Shown: positions 15,896 through 25,433 of the stretch, in pieces
Layout of the letters: each line of letters starts with the position of its first letter
Numbering within the stretch: position 1 is the first letter of the stretch
Assembly (NCBI GenBank): GCA_030528525.1
Contig: JAUMYT010000008.1
Location: 51,359-115,358, forward strand
Direction of reading: 5' to 3'
From: Pasteurellaceae bacterium
GTDB taxonomy: Bacteria; Pseudomonadota; Gammaproteobacteria; Enterobacterales; Pasteurellaceae
Length of the DNA stretch: 64,000 nucleotides
Made by a program: the position numbers and the translations under genes
The notes under the pieces: model-generated
What the model saw: only the letters and a program-made list of their open reading frames with translations
Databases searched by the model: none
What the model was told of the DNA's origin: nothing

Positions 15896-17923
15896 TTACT
15901 TAGACGTAGCGTTCACTTTTGTTTTGTTAGCGACTTTAGGTTTAGTACTTTTTGTCGGTTTTGTCGAGGCGTTTAAGGCTGGTTTTTTCCCCGTTTTGGC
16001 TTTGGATGTTGTCGCTGTCTTGCGTGTTTTCGTCGTTTTGGGTTGTTTAGCAGAAGTAGCTGCTTGGGTGGTCAGTTGCCATTCCTCCACTTTTTGCATT
16101 AAGGCTTCGGACATTAATTCTGGTCGGCCACTGAATAAGGTGGATAGCCCGTTGTTTTCGATGATGTGTTGACGAATAGCTAGACGTTCTTGGTGATTTT
16201 CGATTAAGCGAATAGCACAATCAACGTACTCATCAACATTATTTGTGATTAACCACTCTGGCAAGCCAAGACGTTTAAATAATCCTTCGTCAATATGTTC
16301 ATGCACTTCGTCCCCAGTTTTGCATACGCCGGCTAAGCCAAGGGTTACCATATCAATAATACCGTTAGTATTCCCAAATGGGAATGGATTGAGCACCATA
16401 TCGCATTGATGCAAAATAGCAAGGTATTCTTGGTAGGGAGTATGTGGGTAAGCACTTGCACTATCGCCTAAATAGCTTTTAATAAAACGTGAGATATAGG
16501 GATGGCTAATTCCAATAGATTGTCCAATGAGAAAATGGAAATGCACAGGAATTTTCGCACGATCACGGATGACTTTTAAGGCTTCTAAAAAGTATGGGTT
16601 GAGTTTCATCGTGGTAGCCGCAATCCCGATTTGTACTACCTCTGGCTCTGGACGTAAGCGATATTCTACGTTGTTTGGTGCAAATGCAGAGGGCACGTAA
16701 GGTAACGCGTCTTTTGGTAAGCGGAGTAACCTTTCGCTAAAGCATGCTTCTGAACCCACATAGTCATCTTCTACAATGACATATTCAATAAATTCGGAAT
16801 GAGTCGTGGCAGGGTGCCCTAGTGCCACAGCTTGAATTGGGGCTAAGCGAGTGTTGCTCGCAAAGATAGTATGTAAATCCATACCAATACTTGGCATATA
16901 GAAAACTGCAGGTTCGACAGCATCGCAAATCACTTTTGCTTTGAACATGCGATCCATTACGGTACTTGCACCGAGATCGTGATATTCATCAAATATCGCT
17001 TTGCCAGCCTCATCAATATTAGGGTGGCCTAATCCTACGACATGGAATTTTTCTTTTGCGGCAATGATAGAGGTAGAATGGGTGCGATAAATAGAATGAG
17101 AGTTATGAAAATGCTCTAACATGACGATCATGACCGGTTTCCCATTTTTTTGGCCTATTGTTGAGACATCACGGTCTTCCCAGCCAGAACGCAATAAATA
17201 GCGACGTATCACCTGATTGAGTGCTTTTTTCACATCGTGTTTATTTTTAGCGATATCGTAGCTACAGTGCATATACACATCGTGAGTGATGTTTGCGGGA
17301 ATATCATCTAAATTTTCCAGTTGAGCTAATTTTTCAGGAAGCCATTGTAAGATTACATGTCGTTTAGAAAATGCAGCTGCGGTACCGATAAAGCGAGGTG
17401 ATTGCAATGCAAAGCAGAGGGAAATACACATCTTCGGATCGATAGCCCACATGGCATCTAAATTAATTATGACTTGTGATTCTAAGAAATATAAGACACA
17501 GAATTTTTTTAACGCATTTTGGCTGTTATCGAGAAAAATTTCATTTGGATTTTCCCGATCTGGATTTTGGTTGTAGGTTTGTAGAATGTGATCGGCATTC
17601 AGATAAGGAGAGCTGGCAAAAATCAATGCAATCCAGCGTTGCAAAATCAGAAAACGTAAGGTTCCGTTGTCAGATAAGACTAGTTCTGGATCGCTAAACA
17701 ATTGTGTGATGCTGACTGCCATACGGGTACAAAAATGGATATTACACTCATCGGGTAATGACACAAAAGCCTCTGGAATATCACATTCAATATCGGTGAT
17801 TTCACCAAAGTTATGATCAAGTTTGCCTAAAATGGCCAATAATTCGGTACAGGCCTGTTCATGATCACCTTGTTTTACGGCATACTCAAAGCGGAGTACG
17901 CTAGGTTGTTGATTGGTTGACAT
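15896..17923 (-). CDS. ngt: HMW1C-like cytoplasmic N-glucosyltransferase with lysine-rich tail
   Basis: 675 residues (start at 17923 after AAAAGGAGAAAG). Residues 1-620 match the HMW1C/ApNGT (GT41) family: an all-alpha N-terminal domain and a GT-B domain with F-H-F-L-I-G-Q, Y-L-A-I-L-H-Q-C-D-M and N-P-F-P-F-G-N-T-N-G near the UDP-sugar site. These enzymes transfer glucose from UDP-Glc to asparagine in N-X-S/T of adhesins in the cytoplasm. The last 53 residues (623-675) are an unusual Lys/Thr/Ala tail with 15 lysines and three sequons (N651, N666, N671). rimO lies just upstream, as in A. pleuropneumoniae; the usual neighbouring alpha-glucosyltransferase is missing. Confidence 0.92.
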   Translation of the reverse strand: MSTNQQPSVLRFEYAVKQGDHEQACTELLAILGKLDHNFGEITDIECDIPEAFVSLPDECNIHFCTRMAVSITQLFSDPELVLSDNGTLRFLILQRWIALIFASSPYLNADHILQTYNQNPDRENPNEIFLDNSQNALKKFCVLYFLESQVIINLDAMWAIDPKMCISLCFALQSPRFIGTAAAFSKRHVILQWLPEKLAQLENLDDIPANITHDVYMHCSYDIAKNKHDVKKALNQVIRRYLLRSGWEDRDVSTIGQKNGKPVMIVMLEHFHNSHSIYRTHSTSIIAAKEKFHVVGLGHPNIDEAGKAIFDEYHDLGASTVMDRMFKAKVICDAVEPAVFYMPSIGMDLHTIFASNTRLAPIQAVALGHPATTHSEFIEYVIVEDDYVGSEACFSERLLRLPKDALPYVPSAFAPNNVEYRLRPEPEVVQIGIAATTMKLNPYFLEALKVIRDRAKIPVHFHFLIGQSIGISHPYISRFIKSYLGDSASAYPHTPYQEYLAILHQCDMVLNPFPFGNTNGIIDMVTLGLAGVCKTGDEVHEHIDEGLFKRLGLPEWLITNNVDEYVDCAIRLIENHQERLAIRQHIIENNGLSTLFSGRPELMSEALMQKVEEWQLTTQAATSAKQPKTTKTRKTATTSKAKTGKKPALNASTKPTKSTKPKVANKTKVNATSK

Positions 17924-17948
17924 ACTTTCTCCTTTTTGTGTTTGTCTG

Positions 17949-19280
17949 TTAACAGCTTCCCCACAGGTCGTATTCATCTGCGTGGGTAACGCTGACTTGA
18001 ATAATTTGCCCTAAATTGACTGTTTGACCCGATCTGTTTTCCACATACACCATACCATCAATTTCTGGAGCATCTGCCATTGAACGGCCGATAATCCCTT
18101 CTTCATCAATTTCATCGACAATCACTGCTAACGTTTTGCCTACTTTCTGCTGTAAGCGGTTGGCAGAAATCTGTTGTTGCACCTGCATAAAGCGGTGGAA
18201 ACGTTCTTCTTTGACTTCCTCTGGCACTTGATCAGGCATATCCGTTGCCACTGCACCGTCCACAGGGCTGAATTTAAAACAACCCACACGGTCGAGTTGG
18301 GCTTCTTGTAAGAAATCCAACAGCATTTGGAAATCCTCTTCCGTTTCGCCAGGGAAGCCAACGATAAAGGTTGAACGCAAAGTCAATTCAGGGCAAATCT
18401 CACGCCACTGTTTGATTCGCTCTAACGTACGATCAATTGAGCCTGGGCGTTTCATTGCCTTGAGAATTTTTGGGCTAGCGTGTTGGAGTGGAATATCCAA
18501 ATACGGCAAAATTTTGCCCGCTGCCATTAACGGAATCAGTTTGTCCACGTGTGGATACGGATAGACATAATGCAAACGCACCCAAACGCCCATTGAGCCA
18601 AGTTGCTCACACAAGGTCATCAAATCACTTTTGATTGGCATTCCGTTCCAGAATACGGTTTTGGTAGCATTTTCTTTCTTTTTATCCAAACCGTAAGCGG
18701 ATGTATCTTGCGACACCACCAAAATCTCTTTCACACCTGCCTCTACCAAGCGTTTGGCTTCGTCCAAAATTTGTACGATAGAACGGCTGTCTAAATCGCC
18801 ACGCATTGATGGAATGATGCAGAAGGTACAACGGTGATCACAACCTTCTGAAATTTTCAAATAGGCATAATGTTTTGGCGTAAGTTTCACACCTTGTTTT
18901 GGGACAAGGCTGACATACGGATTGTATTCCGGCTTCGGCACATATTTATGCACGTGTTTCATTACCGCTTCGTAGCTGTGTGGGCCTGTAATTTCTAGCA
19001 CTTTCGGATGCACTTCCCGAATTTGGTTCTCTTTTGCCCCCAAACAGCCCGTCACAATCACTTTGCCGTTGTTTTCTAAGGCTTCGCCAATTGACTCTAG
19101 AGATTCTTGTACGGCACTATCAATAAAACCGCAGGTATTGACGATCACTAAATCTGCCCCTTCGTAGCTTGGGATAATGTTGTAACCGTCTGAACGCAAT
19201 TCGGTCAAAATCCGTTCAGAGTCAACTAAGTTTTTTGGGCAGCCTAAACTAATAAAACCAATATTCGGAGTGGAATTCAT
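17949..19280 (-). CDS. rimO: Ribosomal protein S12 methylthiotransferase
   Basis: 443 residues. N-terminal MTTase domain opens [11 protein letters not shown] and has N-T-C-G-F-I; the radical-SAM C-x3-C-x2-C is in [10 protein letters not shown]; a TRAM domain ends the protein. It adds a methylthio group to aspartate 88 of ribosomal protein S12. The 25-base spacing to ngt implies co-transcription, an arrangement reported for A. pleuropneumoniae. Confidence 0.95.
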   Translation of the reverse strand: MNSTPNIGFISLGCPKNLVDSERILTELRSDGYNIIPSYEGADLVIVNTCGFIDSAVQESLESIGEALENNGKVIVTGCLGAKENQIREVHPKVLEITGPHSYEAVMKHVHKYVPKPEYNPYVSLVPKQGVKLTPKHYAYLKISEGCDHRCTFCIIPSMRGDLDSRSIVQILDEAKRLVEAGVKEILVVSQDTSAYGLDKKKENATKTVFWNGMPIKSDLMTLCEQLGSMGVWVRLHYVYPYPHVDKLIPLMAAGKILPYLDIPLQHASPKILKAMKRPGSIDRTLERIKQWREICPELTLRSTFIVGFPGETEEDFQMLLDFLQEAQLDRVGCFKFSPVDGAVATDMPDQVPEEVKEERFHRFMQVQQQISANRLQQKVGKTLAVIVDEIDEEGIIGRSMADAPEIDGMVYVENRSGQTVNLGQIIQVSVTHADEYDLWGSC

Positions 19281-19383
19281 AAAAATCTCAAATAAAAAAT
19301 AGGGTAATCACATGCTCGCCATGTGTTTGGTAGCATTGGCGAAAAGTATAAAATTGTACAAAATCTGGAGGGATAAAGCGATA

Positions 19384-19457
19384 ACAAGGGGGTGAGTTTT
19401 CCGCATTTTTTGCAAATTCCTCATTTTGCAAAAAGTCGGATTTTCTCACCCCCTTGT
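19384..19457. repeat. Inverted pair of G-tract USS variants
   Basis: Left ACAAGGGGGTGAGTTTT...TTTTTTGCAAA and right ATTTTGCAAAAAG...TTTTCTCACCCCCTTGT face each other in the gap between rimO and yhhQ. The arms could fold into a hairpin with a loop over the GCAAA parts, possibly terminating yhhQ transcription (minus strand). Confidence 0.8.
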
Positions 19458-19479
19458 ATGGTTGGCTGTAGTGACGAAT

Positions 19480-20148
19480 TTATTGACGACTAAGATGTAA
19501 TTTTCTTATCAAGAAATTGAGTAACATACCGTAAAGTGGCAAGAACAGTAGGAGGCTAACAAACAGCTTGAATGCATAATCGACTGTGCCGATGGTAAAC
19601 CAATGTTCTGCCATATACTCGTCAGTGCTTTGGTAAAACGCCACGGCGAAGAATACAAAGGTATCCACTAGGCTACCAAAAGTGGTGGAGCTAGCTGGAG
19701 CAAGCCACCAAGTGTTTCCTTGGCGTAAGCGGTTGAATACGAAAATATCCATTAACTGTCCGACCACATAAGCAACAAAGCTTGCCAAGGCGATGCGAAA
19801 TACAAATAGGTTAAATTCGCTTAAGGTACTAAAACCTTGGAATTGTCCTTCGAAAAAGATCACTGATACGATGTAGCTCACAATTAATGCGGGGAGCATT
19901 ACCACAAAAATGATTTTACGCGCAAGTTCTGCGCCAAATACTCGGACGGTTAAATCGGTGGCGAGAAAAATAAATGGAAAACTGAAAGTTCCCCAAGTGG
20001 TGGGAATGCGGATGTCGGTAAACGGAATGTTGATCTCGAAGGCGATTTGCACCAAATAGTTGCTGATCGTGATGATAAAAATGTGAAAAAGCGAAAGCAA
20101 AAGCAACGAACGGCGTTTTTGCTCGTCCGCAAATAGAGAATGTGTCAT
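19480..20148 (-). CDS. yhhQ: 7-cyano-7-deazaguanine/queuosine precursor transporter (YhhQ family)
   Basis: 222-residue integral membrane protein with six to seven helices. It has the family's L-V-Q-I-A-F-E-I, D-L-T-V-R-V-F-G and S-S-T-T-F-G-S-L-V-D-T-F-V-F segments (the last carries a conserved S-x-x-D-T). These proteins import deazapurine precursors of the tRNA base queuosine. The frame starts at 20148 behind AAGGAAACACA. It is a single gene flanked by repeats. Confidence 0.87.
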   Translation of the reverse strand: MTHSLFADEQKRRSLLLLSLFHIFIITISNYLVQIAFEINIPFTDIRIPTTWGTFSFPFIFLATDLTVRVFGAELARKIIFVVMLPALIVSYIVSVIFFEGQFQGFSTLSEFNLFVFRIALASFVAYVVGQLMDIFVFNRLRQGNTWWLAPASSTTFGSLVDTFVFFAVAFYQSTDEYMAEHWFTIGTVDYAFKLFVSLLLFLPLYGMLLNFLIRKLHLSRQ

Positions 20149-20354
20149 TGTGTTTCCTTTTTAAGTTGAAAAATTGGGGTGAGGGAACCCAGTTAAAAAT
20201 GAGGGCGGAATGATACAAGGCTCGCAGAAAATAGCAAGTTGAAATCATATTATTTCTTTTTAGGAAAGAATTTTTCAATAAAAAGCGACTTTATCAAAAA
20301 ATAAAACAGCGTAAACTTGCCACCAGCAAAAACAAAACAACCAAGGAGCAGTTT

Positions 20355-21044
20355 ATGTTACAAATTCGCAAAGCCGCCGAGCGTGGCAACGGTTCATTTG
20401 ATTGGCTTGAAAGCTATCACACTTTCTCATTTGCCAACTATTACGACCCAAAACATATCCATTTTTCCCATTTGCGTGTGATTAACGAAGATTTTATCGC
20501 CCCAAGCCACGGCTTTGGTATGCACCCACACAATGATATGGAAATTTTGACCTATGTATTGAGCGGACGAGTGGCTCACAAAGACAGTATGGGCAATGCC
20601 ACCGAAGTCAAAGCGGGCGAGTTCCAAATTATGTCGGCAGGCACGGGGATTTACCATTCGGAAGTCAATCCAAGTAATGATGAAACCTTGCACCTCTACC
20701 AAATTTGGATTATCCCGAACCAAAAAGGCATCACGCCACGTTATAGCCAAGACAAATTTGCTGATAAACCAGGGGCAACCTTGATTCTCTCGCCAAATGC
20801 GGACGAGGGCTCGTTCAAGGTGCATCAAGATATGAAATTGTGGCGACATCAATATTCAGCGAACACGGCGGAAAAAATTACCCTTGATCCAAACCGCAGT
20901 TATTGGCTACAAGTAGTGCGTGGCGATTTAAGCGTAAACGGCGAAACTGTGACCACCAGCGATGCCGTGGCACTTCGTCAAGAAGACGTGTTGAATATTG
21001 AAACACACAGCGATGTGGAGCTCTTGCTGTTTGATTTGGTATAG
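20355..21044 (+). CDS. Pirin-family protein, YhhW-like quercetinase
   Basis: 229 residues, bicupin. N-terminal cupin carries G-M-H-P-H-N-D-M-E with the metal histidines and a G-x-I-Y-H-S-E motif closing the site. E. coli YhhW is a quercetin 2,3-dioxygenase in vitro; the physiological role is unknown. RBS AAGGAG lies at 20342-20347. It is followed by a strong terminator, so it is a one-gene unit. Confidence 0.88.
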   Translation: MLQIRKAAERGNGSFDWLESYHTFSFANYYDPKHIHFSHLRVINEDFIAPSHGFGMHPHNDMEILTYVLSGRVAHKDSMGNATEVKAGEFQIMSAGTGIYHSEVNPSNDETLHLYQIWIIPNQKGITPRYSQDKFADKPGATLILSPNADEGSFKVHQDMKLWRHQYSANTAEKITLDPNRSYWLQVVRGDLSVNGETVTTSDAVALRQEDVLNIETHSDVELLLFDLV

Positions 21045-21047
21045 ATA

Positions 21048-21088
21048 CAAACAATAAGAGGCAGAATTTATCTGCCTCTTATTGTTTG
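21048..21088. terminator. Rho-independent terminator, bidirectional
   Basis: Long stem CAAACAATAAGAGGCAGA paired with TCTGCCTCTTATTGTTTG across a 5-base loop, between the convergent pirin and fkpA genes. The stem is perfect, with A/T runs on its outer parts. Confidence 0.88.
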
Positions 21089-21096
21089 GGGAGAAA

Positions 21097-21819
21097 TTAT
21101 TTCTCTGCTGCGTTAAAATCGATCAGTTCGATTTCAAATACCAAGGTAGAATGGGCTGGGATTTTACCTGCTTGGCGATCGCCATAGCCTAATTGTGGTG
21201 GGATCACAAGTTCCATTTTACCGCCTTTTTTCAGCATTGGAATGGCTTCGATCCAGCCTGGAATGAGTCGTTGTAATTGGAATTCGATCGGTTCACCGCG
21301 ATCATATGAGCTATCAAATACAGTACCGTCAGTCAGTGTGCCTTTGTAATGTACTTTTACCATATCTTCTTTTTTCGGTGAATCGCCTTTACCTGCTTTT
21401 TCAATTTTATATAACAAACCAGACTCGGTTTTCTTTACGCCAGATTTCTTGGCGTAATCGGCACGGAATTTTTCGCCAGCTTCCATCGTTGCTTTGTCTT
21501 TTTCGGCTTGAATTTTACTTTCTTGTTCACGCACAAAACTATCTAAGGCTTCAAGCTGTTTTCTTAAATCGTCATCTGTAAGTTTGCCACTTTTTTTTAA
21601 TGTATCGTGCACGCCGGCAATGATTTGATCTGGGCTATAGTGGAGCACCGCTTTTTGGGCTTCTATTAAATTTTCTAAATTTTTCCCCATTAATACGCCC
21701 AAGGCATAAGAAGACTCATCAATAAATTTGGGGGTGGCTTTTTCACCCGCGAGAACCGCTTGGGAAGTAAATAGTACGCTTGTGCATAATGCAAGCACGG
21801 AAAATTTGGTTTTTAACAT
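21097..21819 (-). CDS. fkpA: FKBP-type peptidyl-prolyl isomerase FkpA
   Basis: 240 residues. Signal peptide ends in V-L-A-G; residues about 30-125 form the helical dimerisation domain (S-Y-A-L-G-V-L-M-G), and residues 130-238 the FKBP domain with V-K-V-H-Y-K-G, F-D-S-S-Y-D-R-G and G-Y-G-D. It is a periplasmic folding factor. The divergent slyX at 21904 is the normal neighbour in gamma-proteobacteria, which supports the call. Confidence 0.94.
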   Translation of the reverse strand: MLKTKFSVLALCTSVLFTSQAVLAGEKATPKFIDESSYALGVLMGKNLENLIEAQKAVLHYSPDQIIAGVHDTLKKSGKLTDDDLRKQLEALDSFVREQESKIQAEKDKATMEAGEKFRADYAKKSGVKKTESGLLYKIEKAGKGDSPKKEDMVKVHYKGTLTDGTVFDSSYDRGEPIEFQLQRLIPGWIEAIPMLKKGGKMELVIPPQLGYGDRQAGKIPAHSTLVFEIELIDFNAAEK

Positions 21820-21903
21820 AGAATTTCCTTTATAAAGAGTGTCAAAATGAAAGAGATAGGGTAAAGTGTATTCTGATTGAATACAACCCTTTTAGCTACA
21901 ATT

Positions 21904-22128
21904 ATGCCAACAACACCTGATAAACTGAATGCCCATCTCACAGAAATTGAAACTAAAATCGCATTTCAAGAACAAATGATTGACGAATTAAACCAAGCGT
22001 TAATCGATCAACAATGTGTGTTAGAGAAAGTTCAACAACAGTTGCGTCATCTTGCACAGAAGCTACAAGGCATACAGACAAGTAATATTGCCAGCCGTTC
22101 CGAAGAAACGCCACCGCCACACTATTAA
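21904..22128 (+). CDS. slyX: SlyX-like coiled-coil protein
   Basis: 74 residues, one continuous coiled coil ([18 protein letters not shown]) and a proline-rich end P-P-P-H-Y, the family signature. Function unknown. The ATG at 21904 gives the normal length (about 72 in E. coli); a TTG at 21877 would add nine residues. It is divergent from fkpA as in many relatives. Confidence 0.9.
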   Translation: MPTTPDKLNAHLTEIETKIAFQEQMIDELNQALIDQQCVLEKVQQQLRHLAQKLQGIQTSNIASRSEETPPPHY

Positions 22129-22143
22129 TTGAGAGAAGTTTTG

Positions 22144-22845
22144 ATGAAAAAATCCATTTTTTATGGGCTACTTAGCCTATTGTTGGGTATTTCCGCCTTT
22201 GCTGACAGTGCGAATAACAAGGGGGGGAGAAACGTAGAGAAAGTGCAAAACGAGCCGTTGTTTAAAGATGGCAAAGGCTATTATTCCTACAAACAGCCGC
22301 TGGATATTGCATTACCAGATAACAAAATCCTCATTCAATATTTTTATCAGTATGGTTGCAATGTCTGTTTGAAGGGGGACGATTATTTAAAAGCCTATGC
22401 TGAGCGCAATGCCGATAAAGTTGTCTTACAACGTGCCCCCGCTTTTGAAAAAGGCAATGTCTTTACTGCCCAAATGCAGGCAACCTTTGTTGAATATGGT
22501 CGCCCTGAGTTAGCAGATAAATACCTGTTTGATAGTGCAGATACTCATCCTGCACGCAAATTGATTAATGATAACGAAGCGATTAAACGTTGGTTAACGC
22601 AAAATCAGGTGGATATAGATCGGTTTCATCAGCTTTTTGCTTCTGAAAAAATTCATCAGCAAGTGGAAAAAGCCCATGCGTTTTACCAAATTTATGCACC
22701 ACCACTTGCGCCAATTGCGGTGCTGAACGGCAAATACATTTTGATTCACAATACGCTGTATAACGATGACTATACTTATGCAGTGCTAGATTTTTTAGTC
22801 GATAAATTACATAACGAAAAACAACAAACACAGGAGAACAAATAA
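22144..22845 (+). CDS. DsbA-like thiol:disulfide protein
   Basis: 233 residues. Signal peptide ends A-F-A-D at residue 21; the thioredoxin-fold domain has Y-G-C-N-V-C (C72 and C75) after the first strand, and an [10 protein letters not shown] strand with the cis-proline region. It is DsbA-like by size and signal, probably oxidising or isomerising disulfides in the periplasm. A G-tract USS at 22217 adds an N-K-G-G-R-N peptide right after the signal peptide. Its stop overlaps the mtnN start (ATAATG). Confidence 0.85.
   Translation: MKKSIFYGLLSLLLGISAFADSANNKGGRNVEKVQNEPLFKDGKGYYSYKQPLDIALPDNKILIQYFYQYGCNVCLKGDDYLKAYAERNADKVVLQRAPAFEKGNVFTAQMQATFVEYGRPELADKYLFDSADTHPARKLINDNEAIKRWLTQNQVDIDRFHQLFASEKIHQQVEKAHAFYQIYAPPLAPIAVLNGKYILIHNTLYNDDYTYAVLDFLVDKLHNEKQQTQENK
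22217..22250 (+). repeat. G-tract USS variant in the DsbA-like gene
   Basis: ACAAGGGGGGGAGAAAC then an AT-rich part ending GTGCAAAA. Seven G. Confidence 0.65.
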
Positions 22846-23537
22846 TGAAAATTGGCATTATTGGTGCAATGGAACAAGAAGTCCAAATTTTACGTCATTA
22901 TATGCAGGAACCCAAAATTACTGAGATCGCAGGTTGCAAAATTTACGAAGGAAAAATTAACAACACCAATGTGGCATTATTGCAATCAGGCATTGGTAAA
23001 ACCGCAGCGGCCATTGGCACCACGCTATTATTACAACTGACCAAACCAGATATGGTGATCAATACAGGCTCAGCAGGCGGTTTAGATTCAAATTTAAATG
23101 TCGGCGATATTGTGATTTCTACCGAAGTACGTCACCACGATGTGGATGTCACCGCCTTTGGTTACGAAAAAGGGCAATTGCCTGCGAATCCTGCCGCCTT
23201 CTTACCTGATGCCGATTTGGTTGAACTTGCCACCAAAGAGAGCCAAAAAGCGGGTTTTAATGCCGTGGCAGGTTTAATTTGCAGTGGGGACGCGTTTATC
23301 AACGGGGCGGAAAAAATGGCTCAAATTCGCCAGGATTTCCCTGTTGTTGCAGGCGTGGAAATGGAAGCCGCTTCCATTGCCCAAGTCTGCCATGCTTTTG
23401 GTGTGCCATTTGTGGTGATCCGTGCGATTTCCGATGTTGCGGATAAGGAATCCCACCTCTCGTTCGAGGAATTTTTGCCACTTGCGGCAGAAAAATCGTC
23501 AAGTATTGTACTTGCCGTATTAAATAGCTTGGACTAA
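22845..23537 (+). CDS. mtnN: 5'-methylthioadenosine/S-adenosylhomocysteine nucleosidase
   Basis: 230 residues. [11 protein letters not shown] opening, N-T-G-S-A-G-G-L turn, V-E-M-E-A-A-S-I (catalytic/ribose-binding glutamates) and I-S-D-V-A-D (catalytic aspartate). It hydrolyses MTA and SAH, feeding methionine salvage and autoinducer-2 synthesis. Length matches E. coli MtnN. Coupled to the preceding gene; a terminator follows. Confidence 0.95.
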   Translation: MKIGIIGAMEQEVQILRHYMQEPKITEIAGCKIYEGKINNTNVALLQSGIGKTAAAIGTTLLLQLTKPDMVINTGSAGGLDSNLNVGDIVISTEVRHHDVDVTAFGYEKGQLPANPAAFLPDADLVELATKESQKAGFNAVAGLICSGDAFINGAEKMAQIRQDFPVVAGVEMEAASIAQVCHAFGVPFVVIRAISDVADKESHLSFEEFLPLAAEKSSSIVLAVLNSLD

Positions 23538-23555
23538 CCGACATTAACGTATAGT

Positions 23556-23583
23556 TGGGCGGACGAAAGTTCGCCCATTTTTT
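23556..23583 (+). terminator. Rho-independent terminator after mtnN
   Basis: Stem TGGGCGGAC / GTTCGCCCA with one mismatch, GAAA loop and a run of T. Located 19 bases after the mtnN stop. Confidence 0.85.
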
Positions 23584-23617
23584 ATGTGTGCTTTTGCTGA
23601 TGGATGCTATTTTGATC

Positions 23618-24769
23618 TTAACAGCGAACATAGCCGCCACTGACTTGTTTAATGATACCAAGCAGTTCTAAATTGAGTAGCTCGACTAAGACGGTTTCCA
23701 CTTCATGAACACAGAGTTTGGCGAGATCGTCAATGCTAATCGGATCGAATTGAATATGTTTGATAAGCTGCTCTTGCGTGAGATTGAGCGTTGGCATATT
23801 TTTTGCAAAAAGTGACAGATTCTCACCCCCTTGCGATGTAGGGGAAAGCGAGTGAGATCTCATCGTTTCTGCTCGAGGCAATGAGTACGATGTAGGCTGA
23901 TGTTGGAAGGCAATCGCCTCCAAAATATCCTCCACCGACTCCACCAATAATGCCCCTTGTTTGATCAGCTTGTGACAGCCTTGGCTGTACGGATTTTGCA
24001 CTGCATTTGGCAAGGCAAACACTTCTCGACCTTGTTCCAACGCATAACGAGCGGTGATCAGCGAGCCACTGTTAATGGTCGCTTCCACCACCAACGTGCC
24101 GAGCGACAAACCGCTGATGATCCGATTGCGGCGGGGGAAGTTCTCCGCAATCGGCGGTTGATTGGGGAAAAATTCCGAGACCAACGCCCCGCCTGTTTCC
24201 ACGATTTTGTCGGCGAGTTTGCGATGGCGGCTGGGGTAAACATTGTTCAAACCGCTACCTAGCACGGCGATCGTAATCCCTTGATGTTCCACCGCTTTCT
24301 GATGACAAAAGCCATCAATCCCAATCGCTAAACCACTGGTGATGGCTAAGTTGTTGCGGACAAGTTCCGCCGAAAAATGTTTCGCCCAATATTCCCCATA
24401 GGACGAATAGTCACGGCTGCCGACCATGGCGATTTGGGGTTGGTGTAAAGCATTGGCATTGCCTTTAACAAAGATCACGGGGGGTGCTGTGCTGATTTGG
24501 CGGAGTAGGAAAGGATAATTTTCATCAAATAGCGTAATGATATGCTGTTGTTGTAGCTCGTTTTGCCATTCCAGTGCGGTATCGATCCATTGCTGATCAG
24601 GGTGGAACCAGCGTTGAATTTGCTTATCATTCCACCCTATATGTTTGAGTTGTATTTTGTCGTAATCACAAAATTGTGCGAAATCAACTTCGGCGAGCAA
24701 TCGTCCAATCCGTTGTGCGCCTAATTGCGGCACTTGGAGCAAGCGCAGTAGTGGAATTAAATGTGCCAT
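23618..24769 (-). CDS. dprA: DNA-processing protein DprA
   Basis: 383 residues. Rossmann core with I-A-M-V-G-S-R-D-Y-S-S-Y-G, T-S-G-L-A-I-G-I-D, N-V-Y-P-S-R-H and S-L-G-T-L-V-V-E-A; C-terminal winged-helix (I-K-H-I-Q-F-D-P-I-S-I-D-D-L-A). DprA protects incoming single-stranded DNA and loads RecA during natural transformation. A G-tract USS lies at residues 312-323, the linker between the two domains. A CRP-S-like competence site lies about 65 bases upstream. Confidence 0.94.
   Translation of the reverse strand: MAHLIPLLRLLQVPQLGAQRIGRLLAEVDFAQFCDYDKIQLKHIGWNDKQIQRWFHPDQQWIDTALEWQNELQQQHIITLFDENYPFLLRQISTAPPVIFVKGNANALHQPQIAMVGSRDYSSYGEYWAKHFSAELVRNNLAITSGLAIGIDGFCHQKAVEHQGITIAVLGSGLNNVYPSRHRKLADKIVETGGALVSEFFPNQPPIAENFPRRNRIISGLSLGTLVVEATINSGSLITARYALEQGREVFALPNAVQNPYSQGCHKLIKQGALLVESVEDILEAIAFQHQPTSYSLPRAETMRSHSLSPTSQGGENLSLFAKNMPTLNLTQEQLIKHIQFDPISIDDLAKLCVHEVETVLVELLNLELLGIIKQVSGGYVRC
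23801..23833 (-). repeat. G-tract USS variant in dprA
   Basis: Minus-oriented GCAAGGGGGTGAGAATC then TTTTTGCAAAA, at the dprA linker. Five G. Confidence 0.7.
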
Positions 24770-24833
24770 TTTTTCTCCTTTCGTTTCCCTAATGCTAATA
24801 AAATGGCTAGAATAGCCAAACGGAATTTTTAAA

Positions 24834-24855
24834 TTTTTCGACAGAGATCACAAAA
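24834..24855. promoter_or_regulatory. CRP-S-like competence site (dprA side)
   Basis: A near-palindrome TTTTTCGA-N6-TCACAAAA in the gap between divergent dprA and def. It matches the CRP-S layout (T-T-T-T-G-C-G-A-N6-T-C-G-C-A) at most positions. dprA is a known CRP/Sxy target in Haemophilus. It overlaps the def Shine-Dalgarno region, so binding could also affect def. Confidence 0.6.
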
Positions 24856-25368
24856 ATGGCAGTTTTAGATGTGTTAATTTACCCCGATGACAGCTTGAGC
24901 AAAGTTTGTCAACCGATTGAACAGGTCGATGATGCACTCCGTGCTTTTATCGATGATATGTTTGAAACAATGTACGCCCATGAAGGCATTGGGCTTGCTG
25001 CACCGCAAGTTAATGTACTGAAACGGGTGATTACGATTGATATTGAAGGCGATAAAGCCAATCAAATCGTGCTGATCAACCCTGAAATTTTGGCTTGTAG
25101 CGGCGAAACGGGCATTGAAGAAGGGTGTTTATCCATTCCTGGTTCACGGGCGTTAGTACCACGCAAAGAGAAAGTCACAGTGAAAGCGTTGAACCGCAAC
25201 GGCGAAGCGTTTACCTTGGAAGCTGACGGCTTGCTGGCAATCTGCATTCAGCACGAAATCGATCACCTCAATGGTGTGTTGTTTGTTGATCACATTTCAC
25301 CGCTCAAACGCCAACGCATTCGCGACAAAATGGTGAAGTTGAAAAAGCAAATTGCACGGGCAAAGTAG
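24856..25368 (+). CDS. def: Peptide deformylase
   Basis: 170 residues with all three family motifs: [18 protein letters not shown] (metal cysteine) and Q-H-E-I-D-H (metal histidines and catalytic glutamate). It removes formyl from nascent N-terminal methionine. Start and length match E. coli Def. The often-linked fmt gene is not downstream: a terminator and two small convergent genes follow. Confidence 0.95.
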   Translation: MAVLDVLIYPDDSLSKVCQPIEQVDDALRAFIDDMFETMYAHEGIGLAAPQVNVLKRVITIDIEGDKANQIVLINPEILACSGETGIEEGCLSIPGSRALVPRKEKVTVKALNRNGEAFTLEADGLLAICIQHEIDHLNGVLFVDHISPLKRQRIRDKMVKLKKQIARAK

Positions 25369-25390
25369 TTTCAAGTTAGCATATTAATAG

Positions 25391-25419
25391 AGGGGAAATC
25401 AGCGGATTTCCCCTTTTTT
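25391..25419 (+). terminator. Rho-independent terminator after def
   Basis: Ten-bp stem AGGGGAAATC / GATTTCCCCT, 4-base loop and T-run, 22 bases after the def stop. Confidence 0.88.
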
Positions 25420-25433
25420 ATCAGTGGCTTAAT

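Noticed and set aside
19384..19457. Considered as a simple terminator
   Set aside because: A T-run is missing and the arms match the dispersed repeat; kept as a USS-variant pair with only possible terminator activity.
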